Shown piece after piece: positions 18,824 to 29,548 of a DNA stretch of 64,000 bases (positions within the stretch are counted from its first letter, which is position 1; every line of letters starts with the position of its first letter). Where the stretch lies: positions 2,728,001 to 2,792,000 of the forward strand of contig NZ_AP024854.1 of the NCBI RefSeq assembly GCF_024529955.1, read 5' to 3'. The position numbers and the translations under genes are program-made. Below the pieces are notes generated by a model that worked only from the letters and a program-made list of their open reading frames with translations, had not been told where the DNA came from and searched no databases. The stretch is from Photobacterium toruni (lineage in GTDB: Bacteria; Pseudomonadota; Gammaproteobacteria; Enterobacterales; Vibrionaceae).

Positions 18824-18849
18824 AAGCAGCCTTTTATGGCTGCTTTTTT
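18824..18849 (+). terminator. terminator of rimK
   Basis: AAGCAGCC-TTTTAT-GGCTGCTT followed by TTTT. Confidence 0.88.
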
Positions 18850-18888
18850 ATTACTTAGATAATAACGAACACATTTTATCAAAAAAAT

Positions 18889-18987
18889 CAGCTAAAAGGT
18901 GTACGTTTTCACTGTTTTATAATAAAAGCAAAACCATAATATAACTCATTGATATTAAACAAAAAATAAACGTACAGCTTTTTATGG
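18889..18987. repeat. inverted pair of the dispersed repeat
   Basis: cagctaaaaggtgtacgttttc (18889-18910) and, inverted, aaacgtacagctttttatgg (18968-18987) could pair: AAAAGGTGTACGTTT against AAACGTACAGCTTTT with one mismatch. They enclose about 57 bp of AT-rich DNA, giving a MITE-like outline of about 100 bp. The remaining spacer to 19215 holds nothing else recognisable. Confidence 0.5.
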
Positions 18988-19215
18988 TTTTTACCCAACG
19001 AACTAAAGCTTTAAGCTTTCCATGTTACAATTACCTAAATCAGTCATACTCTACAAAATCTCTCTTTGATACCATCCTCAAAGAGAGTATTACCGACAAT
19101 AATGTGACCGCTAGAACACACAATCATCAAGGTATTGATTAGTGCTACCTCATATAATCAAATTACGCTAACGTATAAACCATATAGTGTTCATAAAACA
19201 AAGAAAGGATAAGTA

Positions 19216-19668
19216 ATGATTGATTTTAATTATGCCGTTGAAATGGTAGAAGATGAACAGGCATATAGCATGGGGCAGGTAAATACCAATGACGTTCCAG
19301 CAGAAGCGCTTACCACTTATACCCAGCTACTATCACAATTACTACAACAGCCAGAACAAGGTAAGCGTTATGCCGGATTTGGCTTTGAAGGTGCAGAGAA
19401 ATTAGCATTCAGTGCCTTACAAATTACCGAACACGATCAAATTGGTGCAGGGATGGTTTATAACCCAGACGATAATGGTGACAATTTTGTCTTAATTGGC
19501 CGTGTCTTCTTTAGCATCAAAGAAAGTAAAGTTTCATTCAACATGGAACCAAATGCTGATGATGTACTCGTGCAAGGTGATGTTGACTTACGTGGTTACA
19601 TTCAATCATTTGTGATTTGCTTTATGGCGGCATGGGTTGCTTTAAATCAAGAACATCTACCTAACTAA
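19216..19668 (+). CDS. hypothetical protein, 150 aa
   Basis: I do not recognise this protein. It is acidic and soluble-looking apart from one short hydrophobic stretch near the C-terminus (IQSFVICFMAAWVAL, about residues 129-143). It begins MIDFNYAVEMVEDEQAYS and ends ALNQEHLPN; no Cys-x2-Cys, Walker or HTH motif is visible. Translation looks real: AAAGGA lies 5-6 nt before the ATG, codon use is like that of its neighbours, and an intrinsic terminator follows 40 bp after the stop. It stands alone between rimK and the convergent groEL, with repeat-rich AT spacers on both sides. Confidence 0.8.
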   Translation: MIDFNYAVEMVEDEQAYSMGQVNTNDVPAEALTTYTQLLSQLLQQPEQGKRYAGFGFEGAEKLAFSALQITEHDQIGAGMVYNPDDNGDNFVLIGRVFFSIKESKVSFNMEPNADDVLVQGDVDLRGYIQSFVICFMAAWVALNQEHLPN

Positions 19669-19707
19669 TGAGTGATCGCTATCTTCGTTAGCGCACATAT
19701 TTAGATT

Positions 19708-19735
19708 GCCTCTGTTTATTACAGGGGCTTTTTTT
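19708..19735 (+). terminator. terminator of the 150-aa gene
   Basis: GCCTCTG-TTTATTA-CAGGGGC (one G-T pair) followed by seven T residues. Confidence 0.85.
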
Positions 19736-19783
19736 ATCTCACCGATTAACAACGGTCTTTGAGTTAAGCTCCCCTTTTAACAT

Positions 19784-19906
19784 TGTACAGCTATATTTTA
19801 TATTTTCAGCTTTTTTATGTACATAACTAAAGAATCCAATGTCATTATTAAAAATACATGTAAGGTGCTGATTATTATAAACAAAATAATCGTACAGCTT
19901 TTCATG
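19784..19906. repeat. further copies of the dispersed repeat
   Basis: tgtacagct (19784-19792), cagcttttttatgtac (19807-19822) and cgtacagcttttcatg (19891-19906). They lie in the 980-bp gene-free stretch between the 150-aa gene and groEL. Confidence 0.5.
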
Positions 19907-20011
19907 CTTTTTACCACAGTAACTTCGTCTCATGGTGTTACTTTAACAGCCACTTATACTCTTCCGAAAAAGTTTAAATTTAATACTCATTAGATACTCA
20001 ATACACCAATA

Positions 20012-20048
20012 CTATGAAGCTATGAAGCTATGAAGCTATGAAGCTATG
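20012..20048. repeat. 8-bp tandem repeat (CTATGAAG)n
   Basis: Four full copies plus a partial copy of CTATGAAG in intergenic DNA; a simple-sequence tract likely to vary by slippage. Confidence 0.95.
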
Positions 20049-20093
20049 GAATTTTAACATACCTTTTCATCGCTCAATTTACTTACAAATAAT

Positions 20094-20500
20094 CAGCTAA
20101 AAGCTATATTTTTCACAAAAAACCACTAAAACATAAAATAAAAGCATAACAATTAAAAATATAATATTAATTAAAAAGCAAATAAAAAATTAAATAGCCA
20201 TACAGTTACTTAAAACACCCACGAACAGTAAAAAGATTAAATATATAGTTAAAGTTGTACTTGGTCATTTTTTGTTTTTTATCTATACGTTTATTCCAAT
20301 CGTGATCAGGTTTAATTTATTGAATACTGGGCTTAACTCTATTGTGAACAATATAATCGTTCTAGCCATTATAAACTGTTCACCTTTTTGCAAAAAATTC
20401 AGCTAATAGATGTACGTTTTTCTCGTGCTTTCCATTATTTCCAAATACTTATTTAAGTTATTGTTTTTATTTGGTTTTATTTTCGTGCAGCTTTTTGAGG
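20094..20500. repeat. dispersed repeat copies before groEL
   Basis: cagctaaaagctatatttttc (20094-20114), cagctaatagatgtacgttttt (20400-20421) and, inverted, cgtgcagctttttgagg (20484-20500). The last two face each other about 75 bp apart, the same geometry as the pair at 18889-18987. No gene is supported in 19669-20649. Confidence 0.5.
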
Positions 20501-20570
20501 AATATTCCCAGTGAACTGTGTACATCAGATAGGTAACAAGAAGGGAGAGAGGGGAAAATAACAATAATAA

Positions 20571-20595
20571 AAAAGTCGAGCTATGCTCGACTTTT
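20571..20595 (-). terminator. terminator of groESL
   Basis: AAAAGTCGAG-CTATG-CTCGACTTTT with extra A residues giving TTTTTTATT on the minus strand. A second weaker hairpin (TTATAAC ... GTTATAA, 20611-20645) sits between it and the groEL stop. Confidence 0.85.
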
Positions 20596-20649
20596 ATGAC
20601 ACAGATATTTATAACACAGAGATCTTAATCTCTAAGGTTATAAATGGGC

Positions 20650-22335
<1,686 letters not shown>

Positions 22336-22626
22336 TTATTCAACGATTGCCATAATGTCATTTTCAGACATGATAAGAACTTCTTTACCGTCAATTTTTT
22401 CAGTTTTAGTGCCGTAGCCTTCTGCAAAAATAACCACGTCGCCCACTTGTACATCTAGTGGTTGTACGGTGCCATTTTCTAGAATGCGACCTTTACCTAC
22501 AGCAAGAATTTTACCGCGAGTAGATTTTTCAGCCGCAGAACCAGTTAACACGATGCCACCGGCAGACTTAGATTCAACTTCTTGGCGTTCAACGATAACA
22601 CGGTCGTGTAAAGGACGAATGTTCAT
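22336..22626 (-). CDS. groES: 10-kDa co-chaperonin GroES
   Basis: Heptameric lid of GroEL; 96 aa. The start is ATG 22626 ([20 protein letters not shown]), preceded by CAGGAGAG at good spacing; an in-frame upstream extension has no homology. The mobile loop [17 protein letters not shown], near residues 17-33, contacts GroEL apical domains. It is the first gene of groESL, downstream of a sigma32-like promoter. Confidence 0.98.
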   Translation of the reverse strand: MNIRPLHDRVIVERQEVESKSAGGIVLTGSAAEKSTRGKILAVGKGRILENGTVQPLDVQVGDVVIFAEGYGTKTEKIDGKEVLIMSENDIMAIVE

Positions 22627-22711
22627 TGGTCGTCTCTCCTGATAATTAAGGTAATGTCCATGATTTGAAGCCAACAAGCACTCACTTGTATGACTTTCTA
22701 TATGGGTAAGA

Positions 22712-22739
22712 TGTTGGGTCTAATTTCTAAATCCCAAGG
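22712..22739 (-). promoter_or_regulatory. sigma32-like heat-shock promoter of groESL
   Basis: On the minus strand CTTGGGA (22739-22733), 13 bp, CCCAACAT (22719-22712) resembles the sigma32 pattern CTTGAAA-N13-CCCCATNT with two mismatches in each hexamer region. It is placed about 85 bp before groES. Confidence 0.5.
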
Positions 22740-22833
22740 TTAAAGGCGCTTTTTTTTGTTATTTATTTGAGAAATTTTGCCCGATCACACACTTTGCATT
22801 AGGGTATGCGGGCATCCTTATTTTGAGACCATT

Positions 22834-24198
22834 ATGGCAACACTACCCAAGTCAGATAAACATGGATTATTATCAGCCCCCATTCCTGATGCATTACGTC
22901 GTTTAACGGTGCCAATGGTATTTGGCATGATTGCGATTTTAATGTTTAACTTAGTTGATACTTTTTTTATTTCACGCTTGGGCACTAATGCACTTGCCGC
23001 TGTTAGTTTTACCTTTCCCGTCACCTTTGGTTTGAACTGTATCACTATGGGAATGAACGTGGGTATATCAACCAGTATTGGACGTATGCTCGGTCAAGGT
23101 GATAGCCACAGTGCCGCACGTATAACCACGCATGGACTATTATTGAGCCTGTTATTAATGATCATAGGTTCGATCATTGGCTTACTCACCATTAAGCCTT
23201 TATTTACCTTAATGGGTGCATCAAGTGAATTATTACCGATCATCGAGCAATATATGACGGTATGGTACATCGCGATCCCGTTACTGGTGATCCCAATGGC
23301 AGGAAATAGTGCCATTCGCGCAACGGGTGATGCTAAAAGCCCAGCGAAGATCATGGTGATCGCAGGGGTTATTAACGGCTTATTAGATCCGCTATTGATC
23401 TTTGGTTACGGTCCTTTTCCTGCATTAGGCGTAAAAGGCGCAGCCATTGCTAGTGGTATTAGTTGGATATTTGCCCTTATCGCCTCATTACATCTGCTTT
23501 ATAACCGTGAGAAATTACTGATTTTTCCGCAGTGGCGTAGATTAAAAAATGATTGGCAGCAAATCTTGCATATTGGTGCTCCCGCGGGTTTATCAACAGC
23601 ACTAAACCCACTCTCTGGCGCTTTATTAATGGCCATGCTAGCGAGCCAAAGTACTGCATCAGTTGCCGCTTATGGTGCTGCAATGCGAGTTGAATCATTA
23701 TTAGTGATCGTAATGATGGCACTCAGTTCGGCATTAATGCCTTTTATGGCGCAAAACTTAGGCGCACAAAAGCCACAACGAGCATTTAGCGCACTGTTTA
23801 CTGCTATGCATTTTGCTATCGGCTTTCAATTATTAGTTTTTATTGCGATGGTGCCACTGAGCATGCCGCTGGCAGCACTATTTTCCAAAGACAGCGTAGT
23901 TCAAAATCAATTGTGGCATTATTTATTAGTCGTTCCTGCCAGTTATGGATTGCAGGCCATTTGCATGCTGCTCATTAGTGCATTAAATGCCTTACATAAA
24001 ACAATTAATGCTCTATGTTGGAATCTATTACGACTTTTTGTATTACTCGTGCCCGCCGCATGGATAGGTAGCTATATTTATGGCACTGAGGGATTGTTTA
24101 TTGGTATTACTATCGCAAATATCATCAGTGGTATTGGTGCTTATTGTTACGCATTAAAACTCCGTAAAAACACACTGTCATCACCACCATTAATATGA
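22834..24198 (+). CDS. MATE-family multidrug efflux transporter
   Basis: Inner-membrane antiporter of the MatE family, expected to export cationic drugs using H+ or Na+ gradients. From ATG 22834 (MATLPKSDKHGLL) it has 454 aa and about 12 hydrophobic helices in two MatE halves. The N-terminal half has RLTVPMVFGMIAILMFNLVD and the loop GTNALAAVSFTFP; the second half begins near GAPAGLSTALNP. The upstream in-frame ATG 22777 gives a hydrophilic extension that overlaps the groES promoter, so I prefer 22834. It is divergent from groESL and convergent with fxsA. Substrate cannot be told from sequence. Confidence 0.9.
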   Translation: MATLPKSDKHGLLSAPIPDALRRLTVPMVFGMIAILMFNLVDTFFISRLGTNALAAVSFTFPVTFGLNCITMGMNVGISTSIGRMLGQGDSHSAARITTHGLLLSLLLMIIGSIIGLLTIKPLFTLMGASSELLPIIEQYMTVWYIAIPLLVIPMAGNSAIRATGDAKSPAKIMVIAGVINGLLDPLLIFGYGPFPALGVKGAAIASGISWIFALIASLHLLYNREKLLIFPQWRRLKNDWQQILHIGAPAGLSTALNPLSGALLMAMLASQSTASVAAYGAAMRVESLLVIVMMALSSALMPFMAQNLGAQKPQRAFSALFTAMHFAIGFQLLVFIAMVPLSMPLAALFSKDSVVQNQLWHYLLVVPASYGLQAICMLLISALNALHKTINALCWNLLRLFVLLVPAAWIGSYIYGTEGLFIGITIANIISGIGAYCYALKLRKNTLSSPPLI

Positions 24199-24208
24199 AT
24201 AGCATGAA

Positions 24209-24239
24209 TAAAAAAAGCAGCCAAAGCTGCTTTTTTTTA
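24209..24239. terminator. bidirectional terminator MATE gene / fxsA
   Basis: AAAAAAAGCAGC-CAAA-GCTGCTTTTTTTT lies between convergent genes. Confidence 0.9.
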
Positions 24240-24271
24240 TTCATAATATTTTAGCTTATTTCATGTCCCAT

Positions 24272-24766
24272 TTACGGTAAACGATGAGTGGAATTGTTAT
24301 TATTATGGTCATCTTTACGTTCGTACTCACCATCAAATACATCACCATCAGTAGTATCATGTGAATGAGTCTGATGTGAAAAGCCACCACCAAAGTGATT
24401 AAAACCACGTTGAAGAACCACTTTTTGTATTAAAATTTGTGCAATCTTCCCCCTTAATAGAGGTACTAATAATACAATCCCTAACACATCAGTCATAAAT
24501 CCTGGCGTTAATAATAATACTCCAGCAACAACAAGCAGCATCCCTTCCACGATTTCTTGAGTTGGCACTTCACCTTGTTGCAACTTGTGCTGAACAGAAT
24601 TTAAGGTTGTAATTCCTTGACTTCTAACCAACGATGCTCCAATAACCGCCGTAAAAAAAACAATCGCAATGGTTGGCCATAATCCTAATAAGCCCCCAAC
24701 TTGAATAAATAAGCCAATTTCAACCATCGGCACCACAATAAATAGCAACATTAATAGTGGAAACAC
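24272..24766 (-). CDS. fxsA: membrane protein FxsA
   Basis: Small inner-membrane protein (164 aa), known in E. coli as suppressor of F exclusion of phage T7; the cellular role is otherwise unclear. Four hydrophobic segments span about residues 1-125: MFPLLMLLFIVVPMVEIGLF, a second near GLWPTIAIVFFTAVIGASL, then LLVVAGVLLLTPGFMTD and LGIVLLVPLLR. The LLTPGF motif is diagnostic. The C-terminal tail is His/Asp/Asn-rich (HQTHSHDTTDGD) and probably disordered. It sits next to aspA, as in E. coli where fxsA lies between groES and aspA. Confidence 0.95.
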   Translation of the reverse strand: MFPLLMLLFIVVPMVEIGLFIQVGGLLGLWPTIAIVFFTAVIGASLVRSQGITTLNSVQHKLQQGEVPTQEIVEGMLLVVAGVLLLTPGFMTDVLGIVLLVPLLRGKIAQILIQKVVLQRGFNHFGGGFSHQTHSHDTTDGDVFDGEYERKDDHNNNNSTHRLP

Positions 24767-25002
24767 ACATTCCTCTCTACTTTAATAGTTTCACGCTAGT
24801 GCATAGCTACAGACATTACCTGATTATCATCTCAATTACCCATGACAAATTTCATTCACATATCTATAAGTATTAACAAATAATATAACATTACAATTTG
24901 AGTTAGCTCCAAAAATAGTCATGCACGCCCTTACAATTCATTCACATCTTGTCATTTTTATTCATTTAAAGCATAAAATGACGTGCTACTGTTAACAGAA
25001 AC

Positions 25003-25018
25003 TGTGAAAGAGATCGCG
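25003..25018 (+). promoter_or_regulatory. possible CRP site upstream of aspA
   Basis: TGTGA-AAGAGA-TCGCG: a perfect left half and a poor right half against TGTGA-N6-TCACA. It lies inside a hairpin formed by ACAGAAAC/GTTTCTGT (24995-25025). E. coli aspA is CRP- and FNR-activated. The rest of the 448-bp spacer 24767-25214 shows a long leader (about 190 nt) with small inverted repeats but no gene. Confidence 0.35.
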
Positions 25019-25214
25019 TTTCTGTGCAAATATTAACAAGCTCTCTTAAAAAGTGATCTGGGTTATGTTTTTAGCTGTTGAGGGGAGTATTATCGGCACC
25101 AATTAAGGTGTCAGGTATGATCATCTCGCCACAACTTTGCGACAATGGATTATCGCTACAACTGTTGGCTTACTTATTGATTTTTAATTACAAAGTTTTG
25201 TAAAGGGCTATATT

Positions 25215-26675
25215 ATGTCTCAGATGATTGATCTTGAAAAAAACAATGCAACAATCAATGTCGCAACTCGTATAGAAGAAGATCTACTTGGCGAACGTCA
25301 AGTTCCTGCGGATGCTTATTGGGGTATCCATACTTTACGTGCAATTGAAAACTTCAATATTTCAAACACAACAATTTCTGATGTTCCTGAACTTGTACGT
25401 GGCATGGTCTTTACCAAAAAAGCAGCAGCAATGGCTAACAAAGAGCTTGGTGCTATTCCTTCAGATATCGGTAATTACATTGTTCAAGCATGTGATCTTA
25501 TTCTTGAAAGCGGCCGTTGCATGGATCAATTCCCATCAGACGTTTTCCAAGGTGGTGCTGGTACATCTGTAAACATGAACACTAACGAAGTTATCGCTAA
25601 CCTTGCACTTGAAATCATGGGTGAAGAAAAAGGTCGTTACGACATCGTTAACCCAAATGATCATGTAAACAAATCACAATCTACTAACTGTGCTTACCCT
25701 ACAGGTTTCCGCGTAGCCGTTTACAACAGCATTATTAGCATGCTTGAAGCATTAGATTACCTAAAAACAGCATTTGATGTTAAAGCAACTGAATTTGCTA
25801 GTATTTTAAAAATGGGTCGTACTCAACTTCAAGACGCAGTTCCTATGACTGTCGGTCAAGAATTCCATGCATACAGCGTATTATTAAAAGAAGAAATTAA
25901 AAACCTTCAATACACAGCACAACTACTGCTTGAAGTTAACCTTGGTGCAACTGCGATCGGTACAGGTCTAAACGCAGCAACAGGTTACCAACAGTTATCT
26001 GTACAACGTCTTGCTGAAATTACAGGTTTACCTGTTGTCGCTGCAGAAGACTTAATCGAAGCAACGTCAGACTGTGGCGCTTACGTAATGGTTCACGGCG
26101 CACTAAAACGTACTGCAGTTAAACTATCTAAAATTTGTAATGACTTACGTTTACTTTCTTCTGGCCCACGTACTGGTCTAAACGAAATTAACCTACCTGA
26201 AATGCAAGCTGGTTCTTCTATCATGCCAGCTAAAGTAAACCCAGTTATCCCTGAAGTGGTTAATCAAGTTTGCTTTAAAGTTATTGGTAACGATACTACG
26301 ATTACTTTTGCAGCAGAAGCGGGTCAATTACAATTAAACGTAATGGAACCTGTTATTGGTCAAGCGATTTTCGAATCAATTAGCTTGTTGAAAAATGCTT
26401 GCATCAACTTACGTGATAAGTGCATCGAAGGTATTACAGTTAATAAAGAAGTATGTGAAAACTACGTCTTTAATTCTATCGGTATCGTCACTTACCTAAA
26501 CCCATTCATTGGCCACCACGAAGGTGACATTGTTGGTAAGATTTGTGCAGAAACAGGTAAGAGTGTACGTGAAGTTGTACTTGAGCGTGGATTACTGACT
26601 GAAGAGCAATTAGATGATATCTTCTCCATCGAGAACTTAATGCATCCTCAATATAAAGCTAAACGTTATAACTAA
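25215..26675 (+). CDS. aspA: aspartate ammonia-lyase
   Basis: Converts L-aspartate to fumarate and ammonia. Length is 486 aa. The fumarase/aspartase superfamily signature [11 protein letters not shown], a flexible active-site loop, is near residue 335. [12 protein letters not shown] and [14 protein letters not shown] (substrate binding) are also present. Followed by a terminator and then dcuA, whose product exchanges aspartate or fumarate for succinate. With frdABCD at 12-15 kb the three form an anaerobic fumarate respiration pathway. The order aspA-dcuA is as in E. coli and V. cholerae. Confidence 0.97.
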   Translation: MSQMIDLEKNNATINVATRIEEDLLGERQVPADAYWGIHTLRAIENFNISNTTISDVPELVRGMVFTKKAAAMANKELGAIPSDIGNYIVQACDLILESGRCMDQFPSDVFQGGAGTSVNMNTNEVIANLALEIMGEEKGRYDIVNPNDHVNKSQSTNCAYPTGFRVAVYNSIISMLEALDYLKTAFDVKATEFASILKMGRTQLQDAVPMTVGQEFHAYSVLLKEEIKNLQYTAQLLLEVNLGATAIGTGLNAATGYQQLSVQRLAEITGLPVVAAEDLIEATSDCGAYVMVHGALKRTAVKLSKICNDLRLLSSGPRTGLNEINLPEMQAGSSIMPAKVNPVIPEVVNQVCFKVIGNDTTITFAAEAGQLQLNVMEPVIGQAIFESISLLKNACINLRDKCIEGITVNKEVCENYVFNSIGIVTYLNPFIGHHEGDIVGKICAETGKSVREVVLERGLLTEEQLDDIFSIENLMHPQYKAKRYN

Positions 26676-26698
26676 ATACGTTAACGCCTGAGAATACC

Positions 26699-26730
26699 AG
26701 CGGATTGTCACTTGATTATCCGCTTTTTTT
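26699..26730 (+). terminator. terminator of aspA
   Basis: AGCGGAT ... ATCCGCT followed by eight T residues; partial read-through to dcuA is possible. Confidence 0.85.
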
Positions 26731-26787
26731 TTGCAAATAAATCCTCTTTTTGATTTTTATCTTTTAAACTTTAGACAGGAAAATTCT

Positions 26788-28095
26788 ATGACTGGAATTG
26801 AACTCTTGGTCGTTCTGGCCTTTATTTATTTAGGCTCAAGAATTGGCGGTATTGGTATCGGTTTTGCCGGTGGTGCTGGTGTGTTGGTGTTATCACTCGT
26901 TTTTGGTATGCCCACCAGTGAATCATTAATCCCTATCGACGTTATTTTAATTATCATGTCAGTGATCACCGCTATTGCCGCAATGCAAGTTGCCGGTGGT
27001 ATGGACTGGCTAGTAGAAATTGCTGAAAACTTCCTTCGTAAACACCCTAAACGTATTACCTTCTATGCACCTATTGTTACTTATTTAATGACAATGTTAG
27101 CAGGTACTGGACACACTGCTTTTTCAACACTTCCAGTTATTGCTGAAGTTGCTAAAGGCCAAGGTATTCGCCCTTCACGCCCTCTTTCTATTGCCGTTAT
27201 TGCATCACAGATCGCGATCACTGCCTCACCTATTTCAGCGGCAGTGGTGTTTTTCTCTGGTATCCTTGAACCTGTAGGTGTGAGTTACATTACGCTGCTG
27301 GCTGTTTGTATTCCAACTACGTTTATTGCCTGTATGGTTGGTGCTTTTGTCGCTAACTTTATGGGTTGTGAACTAAAAGACGATCCTGTTTATCAAGATC
27401 GTTTAGCTAAAGGTTTAGTTAACATTGAGCAAACAGGTAAGCGTGAGATTAAACCAACCGCACGTAAAGCAACTTATATTTTCATTACCGCCATTGTTTT
27501 GGTGGTTTGCTACGCGGCAGCTATCTCTCACTCTATCGGTTTAATTACGAATCCAACATTGGGTCGTAACGAAGCAATTATTGCTGTAATGCTAACATCA
27601 GCAGCAGCAACAGTATGGATCACTAAAATTGATGCCGCTGAAATTCCATCAGCTGCAACGTTCCGTTCTGGTATGACCGCTTGTATTTGTGTTCTTGGTG
27701 TAGCATGGCTAGGCGCAACCTTTGTAAATGGTCACGTCGATGGTATTAAAGAAGTAGCGGGCTCATTATTAAGCAGCCACCCTTGGATGCTAGCATTAGT
27801 TTTATTCTTTGCTTCAATGCTTCTTTATTCACAAGGTGCAACAACAACAGCATTAATGCCTGCAGCACTGGCTATTGGTGTTGCACCATTAACAATGGTG
27901 GCTTCTTTTGCTGCTGTAAGTGCTTTGTTTGTATTACCAACTTACCCAACGCTATTGGCTGCGGTAGAAATGGATGATACTGGCTCAACGAGAATTGGTA
28001 ACTTAGTCTTTAACCACCCGTTCTTTATTCCTGGAGTTGTAACGATTACGACATCAGTAGCTTTAGGCTTCTTATTTGGTAGCTTTATTTTATAA
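26788..28095 (+). CDS. dcuA: anaerobic C4-dicarboxylate transporter DcuA
   Basis: Inner-membrane antiporter exchanging C4-dicarboxylates such as aspartate, fumarate and succinate. The start is ATG 26788 (MTGIELLVVLAFIYLGSRIG) with AGGA 8 nt upstream; the longer in-frame extension starts inside the aspA terminator. Length is 435 aa with about 10-12 hydrophobic helices. Family motifs: GGIGIGFAGGAGVLVL, APIVTYLMTMLAGTGH, ITASPISAAVVFFSG and LFVLPTYPTLLAAVEMDDTG. The closest match by these motifs is DcuA rather than DcuB. Followed by a terminator. Confidence 0.96.
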   Translation: MTGIELLVVLAFIYLGSRIGGIGIGFAGGAGVLVLSLVFGMPTSESLIPIDVILIIMSVITAIAAMQVAGGMDWLVEIAENFLRKHPKRITFYAPIVTYLMTMLAGTGHTAFSTLPVIAEVAKGQGIRPSRPLSIAVIASQIAITASPISAAVVFFSGILEPVGVSYITLLAVCIPTTFIACMVGAFVANFMGCELKDDPVYQDRLAKGLVNIEQTGKREIKPTARKATYIFITAIVLVVCYAAAISHSIGLITNPTLGRNEAIIAVMLTSAAATVWITKIDAAEIPSAATFRSGMTACICVLGVAWLGATFVNGHVDGIKEVAGSLLSSHPWMLALVLFFASMLLYSQGATTTALMPAALAIGVAPLTMVASFAAVSALFVLPTYPTLLAAVEMDDTGSTRIGNLVFNHPFFIPGVVTITTSVALGFLFGSFIL

Positions 28096-28118
28096 TTGAT
28101 AACGACTATCCAATAACT

Positions 28119-28147
28119 AAAAAGCTGCTCGAGAGCAGCTTTTTTTT
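28119..28147 (+). terminator. terminator of dcuA
   Basis: AAAAGCTGCTC-GA-GAGCAGCTTTTTTTT. Confidence 0.9.
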
Positions 28148-28218
28148 GGTTGTGATTCTATAATTATCAAGGTTGGATTAGCGTTAACAGTCAGAAATAT
28201 AAACAACAAGGATGCCTG

Positions 28219-28725
28219 TTGATAATGACTATAAAAGTAAAATTCACCTTAATTAGTTTAACACTAATAATTGTCGCAGCAGTAAGTGCATACTCACTTT
28301 CATTTAAGCCATCACCAAAAGTACTCGCTTTTACTTCAGTCAATTCAATTTCAGAATTAAACCATGCTCTTAATATAGCAGCCCAGCAGCAACGACCCGT
28401 TATACTCGACGTTTATGCTGAATGGTGCTCACCTTGTATTGCCTTAACTCAACAAACATTTCCTGATGCGAATGTATTCCCTCACCTCAATAAATTCACT
28501 CGTCTAAAAGCCAATGTTACCGCTAATTCCAGTGCTGATATCGCATTAATGCAACACCTTAAAGTGATCGGCTTTCCAAGCTTATTATTTTGGGATTCTC
28601 AAGGTAATTCATTACCACAAATAAAAATAAGTGGCTTTATAAATGCTGATAATTTTAGTCATCATTTACAGCAATCAATCCTTTTCCCTTCTTCTTCATC
28701 TATCTCACAAAATAACACGCAATAA
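28219..28725 (+). CDS. membrane-anchored thioredoxin resembling the DsbD gamma domain
   Basis: A 168-aa protein with one N-terminal hydrophobic segment (about residues 8-30). A thioredoxin fold follows with the motif YAEWCSPCIALTQQTF. The downstream sequence (FPDANVFPHL, LKANVTANSSADIALMQHLK, GFPSLLFWDSQG, ISGFINADNFSHHL) aligns with the C-terminal gamma domain of DsbD (E. coli: ADWCVACKEFEKYTF, LLQANVTAND, GLPTILFF). The alpha domain and the eight-helix electron-conducting beta domain of DsbD are absent. The TTG at 28219 has AAGGA 6 nt upstream; ATG 28225 is an alternative. Position after dcuA and before the crbR-like gene is that of dsbD in V. cholerae, and cutA is missing too. It is probably a periplasm-facing disulfide reductase of unknown electron donor. 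Confidence 0.8.
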   Translation: MIMTIKVKFTLISLTLIIVAAVSAYSLSFKPSPKVLAFTSVNSISELNHALNIAAQQQRPVILDVYAEWCSPCIALTQQTFPDANVFPHLNKFTRLKANVTANSSADIALMQHLKVIGFPSLLFWDSQGNSLPQIKISGFINADNFSHHLQQSILFPSSSSISQNNTQ

Positions 28726-28847
28726 TCCATAAAATTACAAAAGTGAGTACTCAAGCACGATCAATATCCAAGAACAATGGTGACCAAATTGCGACTTTGT
28801 TACTGCAATGTTAGCGTTAAATACTAATAACAAGAATAGGCTCAACT

Positions 28848-29477
28848 ATGGACGTTCAATACACCATCGTTATCGCCGATGATCACCCATTGTTTCGTAA
28901 TGCCCTTCTTCAATCGATTCATATGGCGTTCAACGGTGCCAACCTCCTAGAAGCTGACTCTCATAATTCTTTATTTTCACTGTTAGAAAAAACGGGGGAT
29001 ATCGACTTATTATTGCTGGATCTAAAAATGCCGGGATCTAATGGTATGTCAGGGCTAATCCAATTACGCCAGCAATACCCTGAGCTTGCTATTGTGGTCA
29101 TTTCTGCAAGTGACGAAGATGAAGTAATACAGCAAGTTTATAGTCACGGTGCCTTTGGCTTTATTCCTAAGTCCAGTGACATGCCAGTATTATTAAGTGC
29201 CCTAAAACAAATTATTAATGGCGAACCTTATTTTCCTATCACGATTAATCACTGCCAACACCAACAACAACTTGCAACTAGAATTGCAACATTAACCCCT
29301 CAACAATATAAAGTGTTAACCATGTTGACGGAGGGCTTACTAAATAAGCAAATAGCCTCAGTTCTCAATGTCTCTGAGGCAACGATCAAAGCACATTTAA
29401 CCGCTATTTTTCGTAAACTTGAAGTTAAAAGCCGTACTCAAGCCGTGATATTATTACAGCAGTTCCAAATTAATTAA
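28848..29477 (+). CDS. crbR: LuxR/NarL-family response regulator, CrbR-like
   Basis: A 209-aa response regulator. The receiver domain (1-120) has acidic pocket ADDH, phospho-acceptor Asp in LLLDLKMPGSNG (near residue 57), conserved Ser (VISAS) and Lys (GFIPKSS). The C-terminal LuxR-type HTH (about 148-205) reads LTPQQYKVLTMLTEGLLNKQ and EATIKAHLTAIFRKLEVKSR. In V. cholerae the regulator CrbR lies next to dsbD after aspA-dcuA, and controls acs with the kinase CrbS. Here the kinase-like gene follows in convergent orientation and acs is 3.6 kb away. The name rests on synteny and is likely but not proven. Confidence 0.8.
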   Translation: MDVQYTIVIADDHPLFRNALLQSIHMAFNGANLLEADSHNSLFSLLEKTGDIDLLLLDLKMPGSNGMSGLIQLRQQYPELAIVVISASDEDEVIQQVYSHGAFGFIPKSSDMPVLLSALKQIINGEPYFPITINHCQHQQQLATRIATLTPQQYKVLTMLTEGLLNKQIASVLNVSEATIKAHLTAIFRKLEVKSRTQAVILLQQFQIN

Positions 29478-29548
29478 TTCAGCGCATCATAAAATACACA
29501 CTTAACGCTTATTTACCTTAATAGTGGCACTCTAATTTGAGTGTCATT

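Noticed and set aside
19739..19933. 64-aa minus-strand ORF between the 150-aa gene and groEL
   Set aside because: Composed of repeat-derived AT-rich sequence, no ribosome binding site, crosses two repeat copies.
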